Source: Cryptomeria japonica (lineage: Eukaryota; Streptophyta; Pinopsida; Cupressales; Cupressaceae). Taken from it: a stretch of DNA of 64,000 nucleotides. Location of the stretch: contig NC_081415.1 of NCBI RefSeq assembly GCF_030272615.1, positions 189,440,270 to 189,504,269 on the forward strand. The letters are read 5' to 3'. Positions within the stretch are counted from its first letter, which is position 1. Every line of letters starts with the position of its first letter. The notes beneath the pieces were generated by a model. The model worked only from the letters and a program-made list of their open reading frames with translations. It was not told the DNA's origin and did no database searches. The position numbers and the translations under genes are program-made. This document shows positions 43,675 to 54,191 of the stretch, in pieces.

Positions 43675-44997
43675 ATACCAGTAGCATGTTCAACCAGTGA
43701 CCAAAGTTGAACCAACATCAAGTGAGCTGGATGCTGACAGAGATGTCACATGGACTCTAGGTGGCAAACATGCTGTTGTAGGTGAATGGTGTGTCGGTGA
43801 GGTAGTTGTCGACTAAGTCTGTATTGAATGTCAAATACAAAAATACGGGATCAGTTGCAGAGGATTGAAGCTCAAAGAAGATTGAAGAGAAGAGATTTGA
43901 TTCTTTGACATCATGATCAAAGTAGGATATTTGATTGTCTTGTTGATCTAGAGAAAGAAACTGCTAGATCATTTATTGTGATCAACAAAATCAAGACTTA
44001 TGAATAGAGTCCAATTTGCTAATTATAGTAAACATTCATAGGAAGAATAAAATAAGATGGAGGTTTTTGCTATACTATTTCAGGTTGTCGATTAAGGAAA
44101 GATGAGATCCTATTTGATATAGATCGAGGTTGGTGAAGAAAACCCTAAGCACGTGAAGTTTGAGTTTTTGCTTTTGGAAAGAAAGCTTATATATAAATAT
44201 GCAGATCAAAAAATTTAGCATGTTGAGAGAGGATGATTAATGAGAGATTTATGATAAAGTGAATCTTTGCGAGGCAAGACTTGATCAGTTTGAGTGAGAA
44301 AATATTGAAGTGATTGAGTGTTGGAGAAGAACCAATAAGGAAGGTTTAACTGACAAGGGTTAAGGTAATTTGTAATCTATTATAGAGTATAACAGTTTGT
44401 TAAACTGACAGTGTCTGAACCGGTAAGAGAGCAACAAAGAGTGAAGGAGAGCAAAGTGAGTTTCAGAGAAGATCCGACAAGGCTGAAACTGAGTTGTAGA
44501 GGATTTAGAAAGTAAGAACAAAAGACCGGTAGAAAAGAATTAGTGTGACATATAAGATTTTAACTGATAAAGTGAATAGTTTCAAGGTGTTACAAAACTC
44601 ATTTGTAACAAGGTGTTTATCATTGTATTGATTTATATCTCATTGTATTTCACTGAGTGGATGCTCAGTGCAGGGGTTGGTGGTCCTTGAGTTGGTGCTC
44701 CTTTGGGCAGGTGCCCATAAATTGTTAGGGGTTGTTGGTGCTCCTTGGGTTGGTTCCTTAAACATTGTAAAACTGTTATTTCACTGTGAGGCTAGATTGG
44801 AGCAGTAGATCTCCAGTAGTATTTCTCACTGAGGTTTTACCCACATTGGGTTTTCCTCATATATTTGGTGTTATGTGATGTTCTTTTGTGTGTGATTACT
44901 TGTTAGTGCTTTCATTATCCTACTAGTTAGACACATTATTTGAAATTGTTTATAGTCACTGATTCACCCCCCTCTCAGTGATATCTTGTGTTCTACA
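43675..44997 (+). mobile_element. Cop2 5' LTR, right piece
   Basis: After the second AGTGT (43670-43674) the LTR continues through GAGGTTTTACCCACATTGGG (44831-44850) and poly-C/CTCTCAG (44966-44978), and ends GTTCTACA at 44997. The primer site follows. Joined with 30685-30898 it forms one LTR. Confidence 0.85.
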
Positions 44998-45012
44998 ATT
45001 GGTATCAGAGCC
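44998..45012 (+). promoter_or_regulatory. Cop2 primer binding site
   Basis: ATTGGTATCAGAGCC matches the initiator tRNA-Met site exactly as in NA1. Confidence 0.92.
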
Positions 45013-45072
45013 TTAGGTTCCCTGTTTGTGAAATCTTTATCTAGCTTGGGTAGATTCTGGTTTAAGAATACA

Positions 45073-47166
45073 ATGGAAAGGAATGAGTCCTCCTCCTCTG
45101 TCAAATCTCCCTTGTTTGATGGTACCAACTATGCCTTACGTAGAAGAAGAATAGAAACCCATCTGTCCTCCCTAGGTTTTGATATTTGGATGTCTGTGCA
45201 CAATGGGTATATTGTCCTTAATAATCCTCCTACAAATCCAGATGTTAAGAAGGATTATGAAAAAAATAGCAAGGCCAAGAATTCTATTCATAGTGGACTA
45301 TCTGATAATGAGTTTGTTAAGGTCATGCACTGCTCATCCACCAAGGAAACTTGGGATAAGCTAAAAAGATTGTTTGAAGTAGATGTCAAGGTCAAGGAGG
45401 CTAAACTGTGAGCATTAAGAGGTCAGCTTGAAGGCTTGAAGATGAAAGATAAAGAGAAGATTATTGATTATCTTCACAAAATTGATGAAATAGTGAACAC
45501 TATTAGAGGACTTGGAGAAGATATAGCTGATGAAGTGATTATCAAAAGAGTACTTAGATCACTCACATCTAAGTATGACATAAAGGTCTTTGTGATAGAA
45601 GAAGCCAAGGATCTGAAAACCTTTTCAATGGATGAGTTATTTGGGTCCCTAACCGCTTATGAGATGAGAACAACTGGTGAAGGAACTTCAAAGAAAGAGG
45701 CTGCTTTCAACTCCATCAAAAAGGGTAAGGAAGAAATTACTCATGGAGAATCTAGTGAAGACTCAGACATAGTAGTAGCAAAATTTTTAAGGAAGCTTAA
45801 AAGAGGATCCGATAAGTACAAAGGAAAATTACTTCTCAAATGTTTTAACTATGGTAAAATAGGTCACTTTGCTTCAAAATGTCTGTATAGTGAGAATGAT
45901 GGAGAGAAGCAACAAAGCTCCATTAGACCTTTAGGTAAGGATAAAAAGAAGAATGCTTACTGATAAGATAGAAGAAGCTACTGGAAGCTGAACAATTAGT
46001 ATACTTTTGAAGATGATGCCACAGATGAAGAAAGTGCCTCAGAAAATTATTGCTATGAGGATGAAAGAAAAACCAATATCTTTAGGGCACTAGATGAACT
46101 GATTGATGAAGATAATGAAGATGAAGACATTGAAGCTAAAGTGAACCTGGAAAGTGAGCTCATAAGTGCTCTTGAGGATTTGATTAAAGCAAGAAGAGAT
46201 ATCAAGAAGGTTAAGTGTGTTGCTACTGAAGAACAAGACCATTTGAGGCAATCCCTGGATGAGTCCAAGAAAAAAATTTCCGATTTGAAACTCCAGATGC
46301 AAGATGCCAAGAGGATATGTGAAGTTACATCCTCCTTTTTAATAAAGAAAGAGAAGGATTATCAGAAATTGGAAGAAGAAATTGTAAGGCTCAGAAATGA
46401 GCTTGAAAAGAGTAAAGATGAATTGAAGATAAGAAGCAAGTATGAGGGCAACACTGAAGCATTGAACAAGATGTTGAGTAATCATAAGCACTCAAAAGAT
46501 ACTGAAGGTCTAGGGTTTGAAGAAGGATAGAGTTCAAATAGAAAAGACATATCTAACAAGGAGATATAGTGTACTTCTTCAAGTGAGAGTAAAGAAAAAC
46601 AAACCTTTACTGTGAACAAAACTACCGAGAAGAAGACATATGATGAAGCTACAAGAAATATGCCCGTGAACCGAAAGGATCACCCTTTGTACCATAATGA
46701 AAACCATAAATTCAAGTTCAAGATTGATGAAGAGGGGCTCACTAAAGTCAATAGCATGAGAGGAAAACATCTGATGAGACAAAGGTTTGCTGGTCCAATG
46801 CATCAAGATTGGTATGTACCCAAATTCCATGGTTACTGTTACTGGTGTAATAAGTTTGGTCATAGAATTGCTGATTGTAGTTTGTTGCATAAGCCTCCTA
46901 CTAGTTTTGAAAGTAGAAATTCATTTTCTACACTTCGGGAGATGAATTCCACTTGTTATCAATGTAATGGTTTTGGTCATAAGAGTTATGAATGTAGGAG
47001 AAGTCAGCCGATATCCTACAATAGTTTTTCAAATTCATCTTTCAATGTAAATATGAAATGCTATCATTGTCAAAATGTTGGCCATATTGCAAAGCATTGC
47101 AAACTCAAGAATTCTAAGCAAATGAAGTCAGTACCTAATCACAAACCAGAAGCAAAACCGGAGTAG
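45073..47166 (+). pseudogene. Cop2 gag, long form with coiled coil and extra knuckles
   Basis: One reading frame covers about 698 codons from ATG 45073 (MERNESSSSVKSPLFDGTNY). It holds a copia capsid domain of DUF4219/UBN2 type to about 45700. A zinc knuckle CFNYGKIGHFASKC at 45841-45882 has lost its second Cys to Tyr. An acidic stretch and a coiled coil (46141-46530) follow, and finally three intact knuckles (CYWCNKFGHRIADC, CYQCNGFGHKSYEC, CYHCQNVGHIAKHC; 46837-47100). Stops at 45409, 45961-46000, 46528 and 46567 break it. The extended gag suggests a SIRE/Maximus-like copia lineage. Its C-terminal half is the part kept by NA1 and NA2. Confidence 0.85.
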
Positions 47167-47249
47167 AAAATTGCAACTGACAAGAAGAAGGAAGCCAACC
47201 CAGTTTGGGTTGAGAAGGATACAAATAAAGCGAATCAAGTTTGATTGTG

Positions 47250-47640
47250 TAGACTGCCTTGCATGTAGAAAGAAGAAATTTATGGGTTGTAGACAGTGGA
47301 TGTTCCAATCACATGACCAGAGACAAAAAGAAGTTCATCAAGTTTGATGATTGGAATGGAGGCTCGGTGAGGTTTGGAGATAACTCTTCCATCAAGATAA
47401 AACACAAAGGTACTCTGAACATAGATGGAAAATTAAAAGCATATGATGTATGCTATGTGGAAGGACTAAAGCATAATTTTCTAAGAGTCAAATGTGTGAT
47501 AAAGGATACAAATTCACATTCAACTCTACCGGTTGTTAGATAAGGAAGGATAGTACTAGACAAATTATTGTAGAAGGTAAAAGGATAGATGGAAATGTGT
47601 ACAATCTAAAGGAATTCTTTGAGTCCAATGCATGATGGGT
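47250..47640 (+). pseudogene. Cop2 protease
   Basis: LWVVDSGCSNHMTRDKKKF contains the copia protease active site D-S-G followed by the typical C-S-x-H-M-T. VRFGDNSSIKIKHKGTL and LKHNFLRV follow, as in plant copia polyproteins. The frame is open 47259-47543 but shifted relative to gag. The shift lies in about 47165-47260, where stops also occur. The protease would mature Gag-Pol. Confidence 0.85.
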
Positions 47641-48480
47641 CAAGTAGATGAGATCTGGATGTGGCATAGAAGATTAAGCCATATAAACTTTGATAATCTG
47701 GTTAAGGTGAGTAAGAAAGGTTATTTGAGACATATACCACCAATTATCAAACTGACAAGCACTTTTTGTGATGAATGTCTAAGAGGCAAGAAAACTAAGG
47801 TAACTTTCAAGATAAAAGAAACTAATAAATTAAGGCCCTTAGAAATTGTGCATACAAATCTGTGTGGTCCAACCTGAACAAGAGCTTTAGCCGGTGAGAG
47901 ATACTTCATGATGTTCATTGATGATTTATTAAGAATGACATGGGTCACTTTCCTACATGACAAATCACAAGCATATGAGAGATTCAAAATATTCTAGATG
48001 ATGGTTGAGAAGGAAAGTGGATGTTAGTTGAAGTGTCTGAGATAAGATTGGGGTGATGAGTTCAGAATAAATGAGTTTGTAGACTATTTTGAGAGGCATG
48101 GAATCAAAAGACAGTATTTAGCCCCCAAGAACACCACAACAAAATGGTGTTGTAGAAAGGAAAAATTGGACTGTCAAGGAGATGGTAAGAACTATGTTGA
48201 ATGAGCTAAAAATACCAGATATATACTGGAAGGAAGTAATACATACTGCTGTATATACATTAAACTAGGTTCAACTAAGAATAAATAACAGAATGATACC
48301 TTATGAACCGTGGTATGACTAGAAGCCCTTAGTTAAGTATTTCAAAGTGTTTGGAAGTAAATGCTCCATCAAGAGAGATGAGTATAGTCTAGGTGGTTTT
48401 GATTCTAGGAGTGATGAAGGAATATTCTTGGGTTACTCTACTCACAACAAAGCCTGTAAATGATACAATTAAAAGATTGA
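47632..48480 (+). pseudogene. Cop2 integrase (pre-integrase and core)
   Basis: The pre-integrase zinc domain is open at 47632-47877: MWHRRLSHINFDNLVKVSKK ... FCDECLRGKKTKVTF, with the H-H-C-C residues. The core starts HTNLCGPT (first Asp of H-x-D-L-C-G-P changed to Asn) and continues YFMMFIDDLLRMTWVTFL. The second Asp region reads DWGDEFRINEF near 48042. The third region, APKNTPQQNGVVERKN, needs a one-base frame change near 48128. Stops are frequent after 47990. The enzyme is inactive. Confidence 0.8.
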
Positions 48481-48739
48481 GAAAATTCATTGAAAGTGTG
48501 CATGTAAGAGTTGATGAAGATTTGCATAAAGGAAAAAAAAGCACATGTAAACTGATATGATGATTCATGTGATGAGGATGAATTTTAGTTAGACAATGAA
48601 CCGGGAGAATCATCCAGCAAGACCCCTAATAGATATGTGCAAAAAAATCACTCGAAAGAGTAGATTATAGGAAATAAAAGTGACGGTGTACAAACAAGAA
48701 GAAGACTTGCCCAAAATAATGAACCAGTAAGTTTATGCC

Positions 48740-49730
48740 TCATGATTGAAATGGAACCCAAAACACTCAATAAGGCCAAAAAAAGTGAGAAATGGATGGA
48801 TGCAATGGAAGAAGAGTTGCAACCGATTGAAAAAAACAAAACTTGGGGATTAGTTCCTAGACGAGTAGATAAGAATGTCATAGGTACTAAATGGGTCTAG
48901 TAGAACAAGATGAATGAAGAAGGTAAGATTGTCAGGCATAAAGCAAGGTTAGTGTGCAAAGGGTTTTCTCAAGTAGAAGGAATTGATTTTGAAGAAACAT
49001 TTGCACCGGTTGCAAGACTTGAGGCCATTAGAATGTTCTTAGCATTCTCTACCTTCAAAGGATACAAGGTATATCAAATGGATGTTAACTCTTCTTTCTT
49101 GAATGGAAATTTGGAAGAATAAGTCTACATAGAACAACTAGAAGGTTTTCTACTGCATGATGATGAAACTTTTGTATTCCAGTTGAAGAAAGCATTGCAT
49201 GGTTTAAATCAGGCTCCAAGAGCATGGTATTCAAGTATGGATAAGTATCTTAAGGAGCAAGGTTTCAAAAAGGGAAGTGTAGATAGTAATCTGTACATAT
49301 AAGAAGATGGAAATCACTTGATTATTGTTGTTGTATATATGGGTGATATAATATTTGGAGGCAACAAGGATATCTTGTGTAAAGAGTTTGCTGATAAGAT
49401 GCAACCAAAATTTAAGATGCCAATGCTTGGAGAGATGTCATATTTTCTTGGTTTGCAAATTTCACAACAAGATAAAGGAATATTTATCTCTCAAACCAAG
49501 TATGTTAGAGATATGTTGAAGAATTTTTAGATGGAAGACAACAAACCGGTAATTACCCCCATGGTGACCGGATGTTTGTTGAGCAAAGTTAATGAGTCAC
49601 TGGAAGTGGATCAGACCTTGCATAGATCCATGATTGGTAGTCTGTTATACCTTACTACCTCAAGACTGGATATTGTGCAAATAGTATATATGGTGGTAAG
49701 ATTTCAAGCTGTACCTAAATAGTCACTTGA
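48740..49730 (+). pseudogene. Cop2 reverse transcriptase
   Basis: Copia RT (RVT_2) motifs appear in order in one frame: [76 protein letters not shown], and after a stop ALHGLNQAPRAWYSSMDKYL. The catalytic box reads VVYMGDIIFGG (49333-49365), where the normal Y-V-D-D has become Y-M-G-D, losing a catalytic Asp. YFLGLQISQQDKGIFISQTK and MIGSLLYLTTSRLDI follow. Stops are at 48898, 49120, 49300 and 49528. The enzyme is dead on several grounds. Confidence 0.88.
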
Positions 49731-50316
49731 GAATGTAGTTAGAAGAATATTTAGGTACCTACAAGGAACACTTAATTATGACTATGCAAAGAAAGGAGAT
49801 TTCACTTTACATGTCTACACTGATGCTGATTGGGTAGGTTGTATTGATGACCGAAAAAGAACAAGCGGTGGTGCATTCTTTTTAGGTGACCGATTAGTTT
49901 CATGGCACAACAAGAAGTAGGATTAAGTCTCCTTATCTACTATCAAGGCATTATGTTCTCAAGTGTTATGGATGATGCAGACCCTCAAATACATTCATAT
50001 AGAAATATCTGACCCTATTTCAATCTGATGTGATAACTCAAGTGAAATCAACATTTCAAAGAATCCGGTTATGCACCCAAGGAGAAAGCACATTGCTATC
50101 AAACACCACTTTCTTAGAGAAAAGGTTGCAGAGCAAGAAGTGAAGGTAGAATATGTTCCTACAGGTGAACAAGTTGCTGATATCTTCACAAAACCTATAC
50201 TGGTAAACATATTTGAATATCTAAGACACAAGTTAAGAGTTTTTCACCAACTTTATGCACTTAAATGTGTATGGAGATCTATGGATAAGTGGGAGTTTAG
50301 AGCCATACATTTTTGA
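49731..50316 (+). pseudogene. Cop2 RNase H
   Basis: The copia RNase H continues from RT: VVRRIFRYLQGTLNYDYAKK, then LHVYTDADWVGCIDDRKRTS with the first catalytic Asp in Y-T-D-A-D-W. A stop-rich segment follows (49918-50025), then CDNSSEINISKNPVMHPRRK (Asp) and HIAIKHHFLREKV ... VPTGEQVADIFTKP. The frame ends at a stop at 50316. RNase H would degrade the RNA template. Stops make it inactive. Confidence 0.85.
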
Positions 50317-50485
50317 CTCATGGACCATATTCTATACTCAGGGGGAGAGTATGCATCTCCAACTTGTTTGTGATTTTCTTAATTGTGTCAGTTATCTCTT
50401 AAACTCACAAGACTGGCATAATTTTTAGTATAAAAAAGGAAATTAGTTTTGGGAATTTGAAAAGTTGTCTATTCAATTTGTCTAT
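50317..50485 (+). other. Cop2 post-pol tail with polypurine-like tract
   Basis: CTCAGGGGGAGAG at about 50338-50350 resembles the first polypurine tract seen after pol in these copia elements, but no 3' LTR follows. About 130 bp later Cop3 begins. Cop3 probably inserted here, with the rest of Cop2 beyond the window. Confidence 0.55.
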
Positions 50486-50559
50486 GCTAGACAGTTCAAA
50501 TAACCAGAAGACAACTAAGAGAGGGGGGGGGGGGTGAATCAATTGTCACATATTATAGG
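50486..50559 (-). mobile_element. Cop3 3' LTR, left piece
   Basis: On the + strand this short piece holds the G-run with GAGAG (about 50521-50534), the complement of the terminal poly-C/CTCTC motif of copia LTRs. It then ends at ATAGG, where Gyp2 is inserted. The true edge lies near 50480-50486 (TGTCTATGC or TGCTAGAC). Confidence 0.65.
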
Positions 50560-52117
50560 TGTAGGCACCTAAAAATGGTCAACGCTTGCGAAGTCATACT
50601 TTAACATTTGTGCATTGCCTCATTTTAGGTTTTTGCGTCGCATTAACATTTCTCCTATGTCACGCACTTGGTCTTTATCATTTGCGAACATTGAGTCATT
50701 CTTCTATATTCTTCAATCATCTCGTTCTCAAATTTGGTCTTGTCGACAACATTATCCAGTCATGATTTTGATCGGTTTTATCCTGTTGCATCAATGAGCA
50801 TGCTTATTTGTCATCATTTTGGACATCGTCAATCCTAATTAGGGTTTTGTCCTCCTGTCAATCTTGCGATCGATTTGTCATCAATCATTGCTCTCTTATC
50901 ATCAATCTTATCATTTTGGACATCGTCAATCCTAATTAGGGTTTTGTCCTCTTTTCAATCTTATCATTTGGCGATCGGTTTATCAATCTTGTCGTTTTGG
51001 CGATCGATTTGTCATCGGTCGTGGTCATTTCCAATCTTGTCGTCTTGCAATTTATTTATCATCGATCCTCGTCCTCTTGTCAATCTTGTAATCTTGCGAC
51101 TGATTTGTCATCGATCGTTGTCTGTCTCAATTATGTCAATTTGGATCAATTTGTCATTGTTCCTTGTCAATTGGTGCATTTATCAATCAAATCATTTTGT
51201 CGCATTGGTCATTTATCAATTCAAAATCATGACATTAATTATCTTCAATCACGACCTAATTGTCATTTTCGCATTTCTAATTCGTCTTCTAGGGTTTTAT
51301 GATTTATTCATTTAACCTAATTTGTCATTTCTTCCTCTAGGATTACTAAATTATTTATTAATCCTAAGTCTTCTCATTACAATTAAATCTTTATTTAATT
51401 GGCTAATTATTCTTCCTCTTGTGAATTAATTAATAAATGACAAATTATTAATTAATTTACCTAATTTCCTAATTCCATATTTCCTATTTTTCCATCAATT
51501 TCAATTTTCTAATTTTCTAAATTTCTAATTTCTTTTCCCTCCTATTTCATCTCCTAATTCTATGGGAATGACATTTCAATTTGTCATGAAATTGTCATAA
51601 TTGATAATCAATCAATTTTGACATGGAATGTGTCATAATTTGTCATCAATTTTCAATCAATCAAATTGTGCATGGAAAGTGCATAATTTGTCATATTGAT
51701 TTGCAATTTCCATTTGAATTGCATCATGCCAATCTTGTCATTTATCCAATTCTTCTATAAATTGGATGTTTTTTTTCAATCAAATCCCTTCGAATCCCGA
51801 ATCCCTAATCAAACTATCGAACTTATGCTTCTAGTACTCTTGAGCTTTTCATCAATCTTGTTTTCAATTGTATGTGCACTTGTAGGTGAGATCCACAAAT
51901 CCATTGAAGAGGAAAGAACAACAATGGAGCCGCATGGAAGGAGCATTCAATTCTGCATTTGGTTTGCATAATCTTTCATTTTGAATGCTTTGTTTTCATG
52001 CCTCTATTGAGTGTGCTTAGGATTAGGTTCATTTGCAATGAGTGCTCTTATGATTGAGTTATCATGTCTAGTGTTTTGATCTACTTGTCTTTGATGATTC
52101 CTAATTCTGATGCTACA
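50560..52117 (+). repeat. Gyp2 5' LTR
   Basis: It runs from TGTAGGCACC to GATGCTACA. Between about 50815 and 51125 it carries serial copies of phrases such as TTGTCATCGATC and a duplicated segment with GGACATCGTCAATCCTAATT (50820 and 50928) that is single in the older solo LTR. TATAAA at 51756-51761, inside the inverted repeat CCAATtcttctataaATTGG, is a candidate TATA box. Short open frames in it (50875-51315, 51696-51971) recur in the 3' LTR but look non-coding. Confidence 0.93.
51756..51761 (+). promoter_or_regulatory. Candidate TATA box of the Gyp2 LTR
   Basis: TATAAA is conserved in both Gyp2 LTRs and in the solo LTR (near 28130), about 360 bp before the LTR end, the usual place for the U3/R junction. 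Confidence 0.5.
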
Positions 52118-52121
52118 TTAA

Positions 52122-52138
52122 TTGGTGAACCCGACATG
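52122..52138 (+). promoter_or_regulatory. Gyp2 primer binding site
   Basis: TTGGTGAACCCGACATG begins 5 bp after the LTR. The TGG start fits pairing with a tRNA CCA end. I did not assign the tRNA. It differs from the Gyp1 site. Confidence 0.7.
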
Positions 52139-52241
52139 AAAAACTAACCTTCTAATCCTCTTTATGGTGTTTTGAGTGCTTTCAAGTTGTTTTGCAGGTC
52201 AAAAAACCCAAAAACAGGGCCGTGTAGGGTATTCTGGACAC

Positions 52242-52362
52242 TTTCGCGCTTGTGTCAGACATCTTGCACTTGTGTTATGCATCTTGCGCTTGTGTAGGTG
52301 ACATCTTGCGCTTGTGTCATACATCTTGCACCTGTGTCATGCATCTTGCGCTTGTGTAAAGT
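52242..52362 (+). repeat. Six-copy 20-bp tandem repeat in the Gyp2 leader
   Basis: Units of the form ATCTTGCGCTTGTGTCATAC start at 52241 (partial), 52261, 52281, 52303, 52323 and 52343. Changes are mostly GCGCTT to GCACTT or GCACCT and in the last four bases. Confidence 0.9.
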
Positions 52363-54191
52363 CTAGAACAGAGGTGAAAAATACAGTTTTTACTTGAAAT
52401 TTTTGGTGTTTTTGCATTCTATTTTCTGTGCTTTGGATTTTGGTACTAATTATTTGTGCAGAATCTTGGCATATGCATGGAAAAGACTACAAATCAAACT
52501 ACTAACATGTGTTATGCAGAATCGATGGTCAAAGACAACAAATCAAACCTCTAACTTGGGTTTTGCAGGTTGCCTTGGAGAAACAACCAAACTGTGTGTT
52601 TGAGATTTTTAATTAGGCACTTAGTGATTTATAAGTAGGTTGGAATGAACAATTGTTTGCTTTGATTGTTAAGTATGACATTGGAGTAGGAGAGTATGCT
52701 CTCATCCTTTTTAGGGTGATCAGAAATCCAGACCTTCGATACCATGCTTGTGTTGTTGATTGAGTGTCTCCATTAGAGGGCCTGCCTTCCCAACCACTTT
52801 GCTTTAGCAAGCAAGTGATAATCATGAGAAGGGAATGACCCAAAGTGAGTACGGCTAGAATTCCTTGGCATTCTAACTCACTATAAAAAAATACCTGATG
52901 AGTGAAAGCTTTGAAGGAAGTGTTACGTGGGAATTGCAGTTACTTGGGAAGTGATGACCCTTGAACTCTTTCTCATATCAACATCTAAGTAGGGCCTCTT
53001 GGTCTAAATCATGCTTGTGCGACTACATTTGTTTGGTATCTCGATGGGCTTAATGTCTCAATCATGCTTGCATGACATCAAGGAGTAATGCTTAACAGAA
53101 ATCCTTACTAAACACCTTGTTTTTAGAGGCCAAAAACCCTTCTAGTTGCTTGAGAAGGACAAATTCGGATACTTGGAAGAGATACTAAGTTCGCCATGGG
53201 GAGATTCCATGGGGACTGATGCTTGGCTGCCCTGAGAAGTGAGTGTCGTGGAGGGGAGCCCATGGGGTCAAGCATCTATGTATTTTCCTTGAATCTCATA
53301 ATGAGTCTACCTCTCAAGTACCTAATGTCTTTGCCTACCATAAGAAATGTGGAAATGAGCATGATTGTCTTGAGTCTATGTTAAAATATCTTGTCTTCTT
53401 TGATTGTCAAAAGTTGAATTTTATCTCATTTCAAGAACAAGGCAAATTGATTAAAGACAAGGTTAAGCACAAGAGACATTCATCCAACAAAAGTTCAACA
53501 AAGTTCAAAACTCATCTTCAAACATGGCTATCAAACATTGTTCCAAATCTTGTCTTAACATTCATGTCACTTACATTTAGGTTCATCCTAGGTTGCATTT
53601 TGCAAAGTCATTGTCAAGTACCAAGGTTAGGTTTCACCTAAGTCATACTCCTTTACGTATCAATAAGGGTCATTCATTTGCATATGTCCTCTTGCATTAA
53701 AGTCATACCATTTTCATACATTTATATTTACCCTAAGTCCCTTTATTAAGCTTAAGTCATTATCATATCATATTAGGGTCATTTTCATAGCAATTGTCCT
53801 TTTGCATATAGTGTCAAAACTAGGTTTTGTCATACTTGAGCAATCCAAATCTTTGATAAACCCTAAGTCATTGTTAAGAAGTCTAGACCTCATCAAACCT
53901 TTTGTCCTTTTGTCATCAATGTCATTTCGTCAAACCTAGCTTAGTATCCAAGCATATAGGGGAGACATTGTCATTTTGTCCTTTGTCACTTGGTCCTTTT
54001 GTCCTTTGAGGTCTAGACATCATTTCAATTTCCTAAGGGTCTCATTTTTTAGAATTGCATTCAAAAGTTTGTCAAAATCTTCAAAAACAACCAAAAACAT
54101 AGATTGCATTTTCATTTATTTAGTTTGCATTTAGTTGCATATCATACATTATCCTTGAAAAATTCCAAAAATATATCATTTGCATAGTGAC
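52363..54191 (+). other. Gyp2 leader, no gene recognised
   Basis: About 1.8 kb lie between the leader repeats and the long frame. The largest open frame (53243-53641) has no recognisable domain and unremarkable composition, so I do not call it. From 53640 on, CATTxxTCATA-type phrases and CCTTTTGTC repeats (53930-54010) make the DNA pyrimidine-rich. Confidence 0.55.

Noticed and set aside
44998-45012. tRNA-Met-like sequence
   Set aside because: Only 15 bases complementary to a tRNA 3' end, directly after an LTR. It is a primer binding site, not a tRNA gene. No tRNA or rRNA gene was seen in the window.
50875-51315. Open frames of 146 and 101 codons in the Gyp2 LTRs (also at 59779-60219)
   Set aside because: They are repeated because the LTR is repeated. 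The composition follows the serial TTGTCATCGATC phrases, and overlapping frames are equally open.
53243-53641. 132-codon open frame in the Gyp2 leader
   Set aside because: No motif, not in frame with the long ORF downstream, and flanked by stop-rich sequence.
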